NCBI GenBank assembly: GCA_034387635.1
Contig: JAOANU010000004.1
Span: 1,178,001-1,242,000, forward strand
Length of the DNA: 64,000 nucleotides
Direction of reading: 5' to 3'
DNA from: Rhodosporidiobolus odoratus
Taxonomy: Eukaryota; Basidiomycota; Microbotryomycetes; Sporidiobolales; Sporidiobolaceae
Shown: positions 1-10,903 of the stretch, in pieces
How positions within the stretch are numbered: position 1 is the first letter of the stretch
Layout: each line of letters opens with the position of its first letter
The notes under the pieces: model-generated
What the model was told of the DNA's origin: nothing
Database searches by the model: none
Seen by the model: the letters and a program-made list of their open reading frames with translations, nothing else
Position numbers and translations under genes: made by a program

Positions 1-1343
1 CTGTATCTGCGGATGAGAACGGGAGTTGCGGCGGGCGGAGTAGGTGCGGTTGAGTAGGTGCGCGTCGGGGTGGGGTCTGCGAAGTACAGGATGTTGAGCC
101 GCGCCGAGCGACTCAAAGTAAAAAGCACACGCACTCCAGGTGTATACTGAGGCAGAAACAGTCGAGCTGAGGGCGGGAGTCGTGCTGACGATGGAAGAGG
201 ACAAAACGGAGGAGGAGGAGAAAACGGTAGTCGTTTCGACTGCGCTTGAGGCAAGTGACGCTGTGCTGCTTGCCGTAATCGTTACAGGTGTGGTCAACAC
301 GACCAATGTCACAGTGGCAGTCGAGGTTGACACGCAGCTTGCTCCGTCAGCGGTCAGAGCATAACCTGTTCTGCATCCTGTTTTCGGGGCGTCGTTGAGC
401 TCATTTGCCTACGAAGTTGGGGGTGGTGAGAGAGAAGCTTACGAAATGTACACTTCCCGCTTGCGCAGTACGCGTTCGAGTTGACCGGTCGAGCCTGGGC
501 GGAGCAATCGCTCGAAGCTGAGCAACTCGCGGGGGTCGGCGCCGACGCTACTGCCGATGTCGAGATTGACAGCTTGCTCGTGCCCGCGGGCGACTGACTC
601 GTACTGGACGTGCTGCTTGGAACAGTCGAGCCAATAGTGGAAACTCGTGATGAACTAGTCGAGGTTTTTACCGCCGAGGTGGCTGAGGACGTTCGCTTAG
701 TTGAGCTGGAGAGATTCGTGCTTGATGCAGTCTTGACGCAACTTGATCCTGAAGCAATGTAGCCCGTCTTGCAGCCTGCCGGATTCGAAATACGAGCGAG
801 TGAGCTCTGGCGAAATGAAAAAGACAAGAACTAAAGCGTACGGTAAGAACAAACACCCTTGTTGCAATACCGGTTACTGTTTGCGGGTATCGTGTTCGTA
901 CAATCACCCGTGGTCGTGCACGACTGGCTAGCCGGTGCTGCGACCAGTACGGCTGTCTCACTCGCGGCGACGACGAAATTTATAGTGGATGAGTCGGTGC
1001 TTGTCAGGACGCAGGAGGACCCAGTGGAGCTGTATCCTAAACGACATCCTGTAGATAGCCAAATTGTGAGTACAGCGACGAAGAAGTGTTAACAGAAAGG
1101 TCTAGAAAACGTACGCCAACTACAAACACCGGAATCACAGTACCGATTTGCATTCGCGGGCGGGTTGTTGATACATTCCGCGCTAGACGTGCAAAACGAG
1201 CTCGCTGCTCGCCCACGCAGTCGCACGGCGGTTCGCTCCAAGGCAGGAATGCGGCGGAGGGGCGAAGCGCTCGCAAGGACGAAGGCCAGGGTGAAGGCGA
1301 CAACGGTGAGAAAACCCCGGCTTGGCATCGCGAAGGCGGGCAT
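1..1343 (-). CDS. Secreted cysteine-rich modular protein (5' part; runs off left edge)
   Basis: Function unknown. I place the start at 1343 (an in-frame Met also lies at 1382 and one at 1328). The protein then begins with a good signal peptide: a basic stretch, a hydrophobic run (FLTVVAFTLAFVL) and a small-residue cleavage region. Exons I can splice by eye are 1115-1343, 842-1048, 443-775 and 377 down to about 135; all these introns are phase 1. The mature part repeats a six-cysteine module, C-x5-C-x11/12-C-x4-C-x3-C-x10/12-C, three times, separated by Ser/Thr-rich linkers that look heavily O-glycosylated. Each module contains a PANSNRYC-like core and a C-x-GYxxxGSSC-like second half. The 3' end is outside the window; the last visible sequence is Pro/Thr-rich. 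A secreted or wall-attached protein is likely; adhesin, effector or carbohydrate binder are all guesses. Confidence 0.65.
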
Positions 1344-1903
1344 TGCCGGTGAAAGCGTCAGAAAATCAAGCGAGAGAAGCAAGTCAAGGGAACCCCAGCT
1401 CGTGCGGACAGGTCAGTTAGAGAATCCCTATAGGCCGGAGTTCCAGCACGAAATCCAAGAAACGAGAACAGGGCTTCTCCCATTTCGGAGAACCCATGAG
1501 AGACAGCAGCAGGAAGGAATGGCAGGAATCGATCGCTAGACCGTCGGGGCGAGGCGGCAGGAGGGGGGAAGGGGGCGCGAGCTGATTCAAGGGAGAAGGC
1601 AGGAAGGGCTGGATCTGGGGCCGAGACTATTCTGATCGTAGCTGGGGCGAAGAGGAAGGAAGAAGGCGAGCCGGGGAACAAGCTAGCAGTGGGAAACAAC
1701 GAGCGAAGGTGTGTGAGCCACACAGAGGGTAACAGAGGACATGAGGCATACCGTAAACAAGAAAGAAGGAAGGGGCCAGCTCAGGCCTCTCCCTCCATAA
1801 TCCCGCTATCCCCTCGATATCGACGCTTGTGCCATTGCGTTCTATGCCGATGTAGCGGTCTATGCGATTACGAATCAGGTAGCTCCGCCTCCAAGTCGTC
1901 GAA
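1344..1903. other. Intergenic, no supported gene
   Basis: This stretch lies between the start of the cysteine-rich gene and the stop of the acyltransferase gene, both on the minus strand. It should hold the promoter of the former and the 3' UTR of the latter. Open frames here are Pro/Ser/Arg-rich without recognisable domains. I see no clear TATA box or repeat. Confidence 0.5.
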
Positions 1904-3669
1904 TTAAGCGTGTCGTTCGTAAGGGTAGGCGCCAGGTAGACTGTTCATCCACATCGGCGGCGGCTGAAGGCAGCCCATGGGGACGACGAAGCGCTGCCAG
2001 GACCAGTAGGTGGCGGGAGGCACCTCTCGGACGAGGCCTTGTGTCATCCTGGGACAATGGAGAAATGGTTCAGGGGAGAGTTGGGAAGGTCAGTCACGCC
2101 CTCCAGAATGGGGACCTGCGTAGCGTGCCATAGTACGCTGTAGCAGCGATGAAAAGAAGGCGAGACTCACCATCCCTTGTAGAGGAATCCACCAGCCCCA
2201 ACGGCGAAAATTGCCGTCCACAGCATCCCAAGCGGTCCGCCCACCCTCTTCGTCGTGATCGCCGCGAACGCGCCTTCGAGAATGATTGCGAGACCTTGTG
2301 ACATGAAGTAGATAGAGCCTCCCCAGCGAGTGTGGAAAGGTAGATCGGACGGGATAGGGTTCGGGGAGAGGTGCAGAGTTGAGGTTGCGGTGGAGAGGCC
2401 TGGACGACGTTGGATGGGTCAGTAACGTTCCAGCTGGATGAAGCACGACGACACAACAAGAAGAAGGTGACAGCGCAAGAAGCAGAGTGAACAGGGAAGA
2501 AAACGTACCATACTCGTGGATCCAGCTGCTGAGCGCGAAGACCGCTACAACGCCGAGCGTACGGGCAGCGAGCTTGCCGAAGAGAGGAGTGAACAGACGG
2601 CTGGCGGGGTCGAACGCGAGGAAGCGGAAAGGTCCTGCAAGCCGACCGAATGAGCACGAGTCCGAGAAGAGAAGGCGTAGAAAGGAACGTACGAGAGAAG
2701 AAGGAATGCCACTGTTTGCTCCAGAAGACTGCCACACTCGACGGGATTTTGGCAAAGTTAAAAAGTGGTGGGTACTCCCTCGGCTCGAAAGGAGGCGGTC
2801 TCAACCCTTGGGGCAGGGCCTTTCTCAGGATGACATTCGGGACGAACATGAGCAGCGTGGCCATACTGAAGCCGAGGGTGAGAGCAGAAAAGACGGCGAC
2901 GCCCATGGAGAGACCGGTGAGAGCTTCTCCGAGATAATATGCTGTGCGGTCGGAAGAGATGGAGGCGGGAAGGACGGAGAGAACGAGTGCGTCTCGCGAG
3001 GTGGGAGGTTCGAGGAGCATCGCAGCGCATGCGACGAGAAGAGGGTGGCTCCAAGCAATCTCAAGGCAAAGTCGGCGGAAGAAGGGTCGAGGAGAGGTAG
3101 GGAAAGATTCGGTTGAGGTGCCGCAGAAAGCGTAGCCTTGCCCCCGCATGGCGAGGAGGAGGTGGAAGGTGGAGCGGAAGATGTGGATGGGACCTTCCGT
3201 CCGAGCTTGCTTAGCGCGGAGGGTGAGGAGGTGGGAGTGCTCGCGTTTCTTCTGGATCCGACGCTCTTGCTTCTTCTCCTCGGGAGATGGTGGTCGTCCG
3301 TTCGCCCCCGCCTTTCCTCCGTCTCCTCGTCCATCACTCGCAGTGCCGTTGCGAGCAGAGCCATTCTTCGACCCTATGCCGCCGTCCTTTTTCTCATCTT
3401 CTTCGAAGCCGACCCAAGCGTACGGTGTCAAGTCCGTAGCCAAGCCCCACTCGAGACCTTTCCATACCCCGTAGCCTCCCATGATCCCGAGCACGAAGTT
3501 GACGCCGACGGCCTGATTCCGAGGCTCGAAGGCGAAGCGGTACGGGGCGGAAAAGGCGAGAGTGAGGGAAAAGGGCATGAGGAGGAATCGGAGTGGTCGA
3601 CTCGGGGAGGCTGGAAAGATTGGGTGAAGAAGGAGACACTGTAGGGAGAGAGGAAGGAGGAACCAGAAC
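1904..3669 (-). CDS. Wax-synthase-like MBOAT acyltransferase, integral membrane
   Basis: Probably transfers an acyl group to an alcohol at the ER membrane (MBOAT_2/wax synthase-like family); the substrate cannot be read from sequence. Family signs: a PPLF stretch followed by FWSKQWH, matching the family's FWGRRWHQ region near 2690-2740, and a hydrophobic SSWIHEYG (near 2510), which carries the MBOAT-type histidine. Further hydrophobic segments lie before and after. The coding path is split by introns near 2640-2700, 2410-2510 and 2050-2170; the last exon ends with a TAA at 1904-1906. A charged Lys/Glu-rich insert sits in the N-terminal third. The first resolved coding exon follows a tatattatag acceptor and begins at 3669 in frame with a hydrophobic segment; the initiator exon lies further upstream (about 3750-3900) and I could not fix it. 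Toxin-pathway acetyltransferases share this fold, but no cluster context supports such a role. Confidence 0.6.
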
Positions 3670-4056
3670 CTATAATATAGAATGGCGAGGGCTCAAGGAG
3701 GTCAGCGGACGGTCGGCGTAGTTGCGGTGCGGGTAGCATGCAGCGCAGAGCTCCTCTGCCCTTGTCTCCGATCCCGGCCAGGAGATTTCACTATACAGCT
3801 ATCCTGCTGCGTACACGAGGTTCCCACGGGTGGCTGATTTGGTGCGAAATGGGATGAAGCGGAATGACGGACATTTGCAACGGTGGCATGTTGGGCCCAT
3901 CGACGAGGTACTGTAGCATATTTGCACTACTTTATTGCCCTATGTACAGGGCCCGTCTATATACAAGCAGTTAGAGAGAGAGACGAAGATGGAATCAAGG
4001 GAAGAAAGTTCCGTCTCTGATCGACACTCGCATTCCTACTCAAGTCAATTCAAGCT
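3670..4056. promoter_or_regulatory. Divergent intergenic region, acyltransferase / small nuclear-like gene
   Basis: Holds the unresolved first exon of the minus-strand acyltransferase and the promoter of the plus-strand gene at 4057. A purine-rich leader (agagagagacgaag, about 3973) precedes the plus-strand ATG. No other element is evident. Confidence 0.35.
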
Positions 4057-5323
4057 ATGCCTAATCAGAATGGCCTAAACGGTCACAAACCTTCCACCAG
4101 AGCTTCTCCGAGTCGCTCCCCCTCGCCCGACGACTATTCTCCAATACAGTTTCAAGCTTCCCTCGACGATGGACTCGCTCAAGCCAAACAACTCGTACAG
4201 GGTTGGATACCCACAGATCTGGGCGCGGATTGGGACACGGCTAGCTCGGGAGCTAGTACGGTACAGGGAGTGCAGGGCTTGAAGGACAGGATGAGGGCAC
4301 CAAGGTCAGCTCCTCTTTCGCACCGAGTCTGACTGGTCTCCGTGTATATTGCACTGTCCAAGGGCCGTGCCAGACAACCTATTCCCCTCTGTGCCCGGGA
4401 CGCCAGGCTGACCCGGATTCTCGAGCAGATTAGGACTCGGCGCCTCCGCTTCCGCTCTGCATCAACAACAAGCCGAAGACCGCAAACTCGTCAAGCAGCT
4501 GGGTCTCAATCGCACACGTGCCGTAGGAGACGAAGGCGCCAACGTCAAGCTTGCCAATGGGGAAGAGGGGGCACTCGAGAACGAGGAAGACAGCGAAGAT
4601 GAGGAAGAAAGCCGTTCGAAGGCGGTGGGAAAAGGGGGCAAGGGCAAGGCAAAGATGTCGCCAAACAATCCCTTCCTGCTCAATGGCACTTCCTCTGCTG
4701 GGAAGAAGCCTCAGGCACCGATCGGCGTTTCTTCGACAGCCTCGTCCTCCACACCCTCAGCCCCTCCGTCGGCTTCGACTTCCTCTTCAACCCTCATTTC
4801 TGATCCCTCGGCCGCCACGACCTCCTCCTCCGCGCCATCAACCGCCGTCAGCGACCCCTCCACTCAACCCCTCCTCACCAAGAACCAGCGCAAAAAGCTT
4901 CGCGAACAGCAGAAGAAAGAGGCCTCGAAGCGGGAAAGGGAAGAAGCGAGTCAACGGGAAGCGGAAGCCGAGTTCGAAGGAGGAAGAGCAGCCAAGCGGA
5001 TGCGGACAGATGACGAAGGGCCGCCGAAGGAGGATGGGATGGACGTTGAAGGGGGGGAGGTTTCGCCAGTTCCTTCGGTTTCGACTTCGATTACCACCAC
5101 TCTCGTCGGATCTGCTCCGCCTTCCGTCACGCCTTCGCCGACAAAGATCTCTTTCGACTCACAAGCAGGGGAAGGCGCCGGCGGTGTGGCGGCTGAGTCG
5201 ACTGCAGCAGGACAGGGAGGAGAGGGCAAGAAGAAAAAGAAGAAGAAGCGGAAAAGTAAGGGTGGCGCTCATGGCGCGGAGGGGGAAGAGCCCTTGCTGA
5301 AGCTTGGGCCGATAAGCACGTAG
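4057..5323 (+). CDS. Disordered Ser/Lys-rich protein with RLGLGA motif, likely nuclear
   Basis: Function unknown. Two exons, 4057-4304 and 4429-5323; the joint restores an Arg codon and gives the motif RLGLGASASA directly after a W-I-P-containing segment (VQGWIPTD, residues about 48-55). That order, a tryptophan-proline segment and then RLGLGA, resembles a small fungal family of unknown function (DUF3245-like), a tentative match. The middle is acidic (ENEEDSEDEEES), followed by a Ser/Ala/Pro-rich low-complexity stretch, a KNQRKKLREQQKKE basic helix, and a C-terminal run of lysines (GKKKKKKKRKSK) that would serve as a nuclear or nucleolar signal. About 380 residues. The downstream tail is far longer than in the small family members, so only the N-terminal third may be conserved. 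Confidence 0.6.
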
Positions 5324-6070
5324 GCAGGCGGGCAAGAATACGGGTTCCGGCAAGCGTCCCCGCGTTTTGAGGCTCGTTTTGTGCCCGTTCGCCCTTGTCT
5401 TTATCGCCCATCTGCATGGGCTGATGCCACTGGTCCGGCGGTGTCTGCTAAGCCCAACGATATGCGCTGGACCTCTTCTTGGTACGCCTGCACTTTCCCT
5501 TTAGTCCGCTTTTGCTCTCCACTTCCTGCTAATCAGTTTCATCTGCAGAGGTCCTTTCCACCCTGATTCCCCTCCGCCGAGCTCCACTGCTTTCGCCTCG
5601 TGACCAGAAAGCTGCTTACGGCATGAACGAACGAGGTGGGTTAGGAGCAAAAAGCAGATGAGAGGGGATTGGTGCCTCTTTGGAACTCCACAGCGAGCGC
5701 GTCATTCTGCATCCTACCCTCAGGGCTGACTGAACAACCGGCCTAGCTACCAACTAGCTCGTGCGCTTTCGATAACTTAGCCGCATGCGCCCACTTTCAG
5801 CCTTCTCAATTGTGGCTTTCTCCTCCTCTGGTCGCGCTATATCCCCCTCATCGCACTCCGTTGTTTGTGTGACTGGGCCCACGTGAGCTGTATATTATAT
5901 ACGGAATTCGACCGCAGGATCTCGACCACGCCTTTCGCACGCAATCGATCGCCTCGTTCTTTTCCCTTGTCTTCGCTCTTCCCGTTCGAGGCAATATCTT
6001 TTCTTTCCGGAAATTCCGCCTCGCCAGGTTCTTCACCTCTCCATCTCTTCAATACTCATCGATACATTTC
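5324..6070. other. Intergenic, leader of the small membrane protein gene
   Basis: About 750 bp without a supported gene. A TATA-like string (gtatattatatacg) lies at about 5890-5903, roughly 170 bp before the next ATG, and the DNA between it and the ATG is pyrimidine-rich, the usual leader style in this window. Confidence 0.4.
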
Positions 6071-6502
6071 ATGGCCACATCGACACAGTGCGGAGCGGTC
6101 ACGGGAGAGCAGTACACGGAGGAGCGATCGAGGGAAGAGATCCTGGAGGTGGAGATGCTGGACAAGGAGGGGTTTTGGCGACCGGTACGTACTTCTCCTC
6201 CTTCTGAAGTTCCGAGATTGCCGCCTGACCGCTAGCGGATGCAGATGTCATCATCCTTCGACCCCCGACCATCCCGTTCACCGCTTCTCACGCGTCTTCC
6301 ACTTTTCTTCATCGCTTTCGCCTTCCTCGTCTTCATCTCCAGCTTCACTCTCCTCTCTGGTGTGCGAAATGGCCGATCACTTGGCGCGGTAATAGAGGAA
6401 GGAAGCGTATTGGCGGAAGTTGCGGGCGGGCGAGGGCAGACTGGAATGGGTGATCTGGCACGGAGACTGAAGGAGTTGGCGCCGGGTCTCGTACTGCAGT
6501 AG
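6071..6502 (+). CDS. Small single-pass membrane protein, function unknown
   Basis: Two exons: 6071 to the gtacgt donor near 6183, and 6245-6502 after a gatgcag acceptor. The junction is phase 0. The product is about 124 residues: an acidic N-terminal half rich in Glu (EERSREEILEVEMLDKEG), then a Pro/Arg-rich stretch and one hydrophobic segment of about 20 residues (PLFFIAFAFLVFISSFTLL), then a short tail ending at TAG. Loss of the first exon would still leave a protein starting at the Met that opens exon 2, so that Met is an alternative start. I do not recognise the family. It lies in tandem just before the glycosyltransferase-like gene, but separate promoters are likely. Confidence 0.45.
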
Positions 6503-6805
6503 CATCGGCTTGCATTGCATTCAGGCGGGCAAGCAACCGTTCAACTGCATGCAGCGAAAGAGTGCGGAGAGGGAAAAGGAAAACCCGCTTTGACCTTCTC
6601 AAACTTCGAATCTGCCTGGCGGCTCGCAGCCATGAAACTCGCAGCCATACAAGACAGACTCTCGTGCGTACGCGCCGACAGTACATGAGACGTCTGCCTC
6701 GTGCTTGCAAGGATTGCTTGCCCGGACCCTTCGACGCACAGGCCCCTCCGGACGGTTGAAAGACGGAGTCAGCGCGTCCTGCGCTCTCTCTCACATCAGA
6801 AACAC
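6503..6805. other. Short intergenic region
   Basis: About 300 bp between two tandem plus-strand genes. No repeat or RNA gene seen; presumed 3' UTR and promoter. Confidence 0.35.
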
Positions 6806-8691
6806 ATGCAGCACCGACGGACAGGTATGTCCATTTCAGTCAATGATGGAGAATGCGCTGACGCTCTTCGTGCGACGACAGGTTCACGAGATCAAGACGC
6901 GGGGACATTGGCGGACGGGAACGACTTCGACGAATGGAAGCAGGTAAGTCTGATGTTCGACTGTACCGTGCTAGGACTCACGTGACTGTACGCAGATGCC
7001 TATCTCGCTGCCGTCCCGCAGAACTCCTCCGCCAGAAGCCCCACCTCGACCGATTTGGCTCCGACCCCTTCTCGGATTTTCCCTCTTTCTCGGCATCATA
7101 CTCGCCTACCATTTCATCACCCAGGGCGTACCAGAGCTTCCGGAAGTACCTAGCTACGCAACGGTGAAGGAGGCGGTGGCGCACAGGTTGAATTCGCTGA
7201 AAGATGTTGCTCTTCCGAGCGATTTTTCTGCGGCACAAAGCGAAGCGGGGGACATCTGCGGCGGCGAACGGGGTTGCAGGTTCCTCGTACCTCCGACCGT
7301 CGGTGCGCTCCCGCCCTTCAACCCATACCAGACTGCGTCTGACGAACAGCACGCCTCTCCCCGCAGGTGAGCAAGAATCCCGTGCCCAGCTCCACTTCCT
7401 CCAGCTCGCCGCTCTGGCCACCGCGCTGAACCGCACCCTCGTCCTCCCGCGCGCATACCCATCCCGCTTCTCTACCTGCGGCACCTCATCCTTCGACTTT
7501 CTCTATCAGCCATCCACGTTTGCAGCCGAAACGGGAACGAATCCAGTCCTCCAGCGCGACTTTGAGCTCTGGCTTGCGAACCAATCCGAGCCTGCACAGA
7601 CTCGAGCCGTGCGACTGAGCGTCGAGATGGCAGACGAGCCGCCGGTCGAGACGCTCGGCAAGTTTGTGCCGGATGCGACGAACGGATGGAAGCCTCTCTA
7701 TCCATGTCTTGACGGCTCGACGCTCGACCTGGGTAAGCGAGAAGCACTCGTCAGCTGGCAACCATGGCATGAGGATGGCGCTCCAATCATCGAAGATTTA
7801 CGTACCCTCGACGCTCAAGATCCGGTTGACGTCCTCCTCCTCCATTACAACCTGCGAGGCCCGCTCTTCCCTCAGATCGAGAGGGACGCCATTCGTACTG
7901 GTGCACTGGAGCGTGCGTTTACATACGAGGCGGAATGGAGTAAGTTGGCCGACAAGGTTCTGGAGCTGTTCGACGGAGAGGCGATCGGGATCCATTGGCG
8001 AACGGAGCAAATCGATGCTGACACGCTGGGGACATGCGGGCAGAGTCTCGAGAGGGTGTTGATGAGCATCAAGGAGGAAGACTCGGCGATGAGGATAGTG
8101 TACCTCGCCAGCGATTTCCCCATCGAAGAGCTCGCAGGGTCACCTTACCGCCTCGCCGTCAACGAAACCCCCTCCTCGACCCTCCTCGATGCTGGGAAGG
8201 ACATCACGGAGTCATCGACTCATGCCCATTCTGACACCCTCACTCCCCTCCTCACCCCGGCGCATTATACCGCCATGCAATCCTTCCTGACCGGTTTCCG
8301 CCTTTCCTCCGCTCCCGCCGACGTAACCCTTTATACCTTCGCCTCCGTCCGTTCAGCTCTCCTCCACGCTGCGCCCGAGCTCGAACGGTGGATCGACCAC
8401 GCAGCAGCTCGCGCAATCATCGACCAACTCGTCCTCCAGCGAACAGAGGTTTTCCTCGCTGGGTACCCTACGAAGGGAAACCAATTTGTGGTGGACGGGA
8501 GGAGATCATGTGGGAAGCATAGCAATTGGACGAACAGGGTAACGGCGGCGAGGGCGGTCAGGATGGCAGAGGAGCAGGGGGGAGGAGAAAAAGAAGGGGC
8601 AGAGGAAGGTGGGAGGAGGCTGAAGAACGTACTGGCGAGGTGGTCGGCTGATGGACAGGTCGACGGATTGCCTGAGGCGATTGTTGGATAG
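6806..8691 (+). CDS. Type II membrane glycosyltransferase-like protein (O-fucosyltransferase-like)
   Basis: Likely a Golgi glycosyltransferase. Four exons (6806-6824, 6882-6943, 6996-7302, 7367-8691) splice cleanly into 570 residues plus a TGA-less TAG stop. A short cytoplasmic N-terminus with prolines precedes one hydrophobic segment (LLGFSLFLGIILAYHFI, about residues 48-64), the usual type II anchor. The luminal part has the pair of motifs seen in GDP-fucose-dependent O-fucosyltransferase-like proteins: ALNRTLVLPRA near the start of the domain and GIHWRTEQ later, whose arginine would contact the nucleotide sugar. Cysteines (CLDG, CGQS, CGKH) may form disulfides. The C-terminus is Glu/Gly-rich. 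The tiny first exon of 19 nt is supported by phase but not by independent data. A related, apparently damaged copy lies at 52.1 kb. Donor sugar and acceptor are not determinable. Confidence 0.6.
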
Positions 8692-9070
8692 CCCTTCACT
8701 GGCTTCTGAAGGTGCCGCTGTCGTGCCGGGGTCTTTTCGGGCGGATCGTGTTTTTGTAGTCACGGGAATCGCATGCTCGCCCTTGTTGACTTGCTACCCC
8801 GACAATAAGCGCTAGTGCACCGAGGCCCAAGCCTGCTGGGCTCGAAGGTCGCTGAAGCAGCGAACGAAGGCGACCAGAACAAGAACGGCGAGGGAAAGCG
8901 GCCGCAGCATCGCGCCGTCGGCATGAAACTTGACCGGCCCAGTCGCGGGCCAACAAAGGAGGTTTTATGAGAGCAGAGAGCCTAAATTTGGTATCGAGCG
9001 TGCGTTGTGACATGGTGCAAGAGCCAACTTTGAATCTCATCGCTCGTCTCTTCCCTACGGCTCTGTAAAA
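8692..9070. promoter_or_regulatory. Upstream region of ZUO1
   Basis: About 380 bp between tandem genes, containing the zuotin promoter and a short pyrimidine-rich leader (ctcgtctcttccctacggctctg) just before its ATG. No clear TATA box. Confidence 0.35.
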
Positions 9071-10864
9071 ATGGCTACTCCCACTGTTGTTCAGCTCAAC
9101 TTTGCTCTCCCGCCTCTGTCCAAGCAGTACAAGGCGCCCGAGTTCAAGCCTCTCTCTCGTGAGCCTCCTCCATCTTGTTCTTCCCTGCTCCTGAAATCGC
9201 CTGCAACTTTCGACACGACTTTCGCACGAAGTACTGCTGACCGTCTGATACGCTGCCCAGCTCCCTCAACCTCTGGCGCCGTCTTCGCTGCCGGCCCTTC
9301 CTTCCACGCCCATGCTCGCCGCATTCTGGACCAGCGTTCGTTCGCAGAGGATGACCGCCTCGAGAAGGAGCGCATCGCTGCCAACGGCGGCGATGCTGTC
9401 GAGGAAGAAGACAAGGATGCCGACCTCGGTACCGAGGAGGAGTCCAAGGACCTCCTCGAGATGGACCCTAAGAAGTGGAAGGTACGCTTGACCTTTCTGC
9501 TGATCCGGAGTAAACAATACTGATCGCGTGCCTGCGAGCAGGAGCAAGACCACTACGCTGTTCTCGGTCTCCAGCACCTCCGCTACAAGGCGGACCAGGA
9601 GCAGATCAAGAAGGCTCGTGAGTGACCTTTTCTCACCTCTCGCTGTGCTCAACCCGCTCACTTCCCTTTGCCTCGCTTAGACCGCCGCAAGGTTCTCCGT
9701 CACCACCCTGACAAGAAGGCTAGCGCTGGTGGCTTTGCCAACGACGACTCTTTCTTCAAGTGCATTGCCAAGGGTCCGCTTCTTCGCCCTGCTTTCTGGA
9801 CGAACCGAGTCTGACCTGCTCACCTTCTGCAGCCATGGAGGTCCTCTCTCACCCCCAGCGTCGCCGCGAGTTCGACTCTGTCGACCCCGCCGTTGACGAT
9901 GACTTCCCCAAGGCCAACGAGACCACCGAGGACAACTTCTACGACCTCTGGACTCCCGTCTTCGAGCGTGAGGGTCGCTTCTCCGAGAAGCAGCCTGTGC
10001 CCGCTCTCGGTGGACCCGAGGCCGACCGTCAGGATGTCGAGAGCTTCTACAACTTCTGGTACAACATTGACTCGTGGAGGTCGTTCGAGTACGACGACAA
10101 GGAGGCTGCTGAGGGCGCTGACTCGTGCGCCTCATTGCCTTCTTATCCTAAATCGCAGCTTGACTGACGGTTCTTCCCTTACAGGCGTGACGAGAAGCGA
10201 TTCCAGGAGAAGAAGAACAAGGCCGAGCGCGCCCGCAAGAAGAAGGACGACATCACCCGTGTCCGCACCCTCGTCGACACCGCTCTCGGCACCGACCCTC
10301 GCATCAAGTCGTACAAGGCCGCCGACAAGGCTGCCCGTGACGCCAAGCGCAAGGGTGGTGTCCCTGGCGGCGCTGCCGTCGACCCCAAGGTGAAGGAGGA
10401 GGAGGAGAGGAAGGCTAAGGAGGACGCCGAGAAGGCAGCTGCCGAGCAAGCTACCAAGGACGCTGCTGACAAGGTGCGTGCCCGCCTTCACCATCCTACC
10501 TCGCCTGCAGCATTCACTCATGCCCTTGCTTTTCCCTACCTTGCAGGCCGACCGCGAAGCCGCGAAGAAGGCCAAGGCTTCCGCCGCCAAGAATGTCAAG
10601 AAGGACAAAAAGGCCATTACCAACGTTGTCACGGCCAACAATTACTTCACCGTCGCCGGTACCGCCCCCGCCCCCGCCACCGTCGAGGCCTGCTTCAGTG
10701 AGCTCGACCTCCTCTTTGCCAGCCTTGAGCCGGAAGAGGTTGCGGCGTTCAAGACCGAGGTCGAGGCCAAGAAGAGTCAGGACGAGGTCAAGGCTGTGTT
10801 TGTGGCTTGGGCCAAGAAGGTCGAGCCCAAGGCTGGGGAGGGCAAGTTCAAGGAGTTTGCCTAA
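9071..10864 (+). CDS. ZUO1: Zuotin, ribosome-associated J-protein
   Basis: J-domain co-chaperone that, with the Hsp70 Ssz1, forms the ribosome-associated complex and stimulates Ssb on nascent chains. Seven exons (9071-9158, 9261-9481, 9542-9617, 9681-9773, 9833-10124, 10185-10473, 10547-10864) give 458 residues, close to the yeast length. Visible landmarks: an N-terminal AGPSFHAHARR segment typical of zuotins; a J domain starting DHYAVLGL with the essential HPD in RHHPDKK (about residues 125-140); a NFYDLWTPVFER zuotin-homology region; an RRDEKRFQEKKN and a long Lys/Glu/Ala charged helix that binds the ribosome near the tunnel exit; and a compact C-terminal part (about 380-458). All intron phases agree. 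Its 3' end faces the BTB-like gene, with only about 40 bp between stop codons. Confidence 0.95.
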
Positions 10865-10903
10865 AGCTCCTCCTGCAGACGTAGAAGGCCGAAAGGGTTG
10901 GAA

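Noticed and set aside
1358..1723. Minus-strand frame upstream of the cysteine-rich gene, considered as its N-terminal extension
   Set aside because: It is Pro/Ser/Phe-rich and would place about 100 residues before a good signal peptide. A start at 1343 is simpler.
2487..3116. A 209-residue plus-strand frame opposite the acyltransferase
   Set aside because: It is Glu/Arg/Gly-rich, antisense to family-conserved MBOAT sequence, and crosses an intron of that gene.
4057..5323. Considered as a ribosome biogenesis factor because of the Lys-rich tail
   Set aside because: The basic tail alone is not diagnostic, and no known factor's domain is visible.
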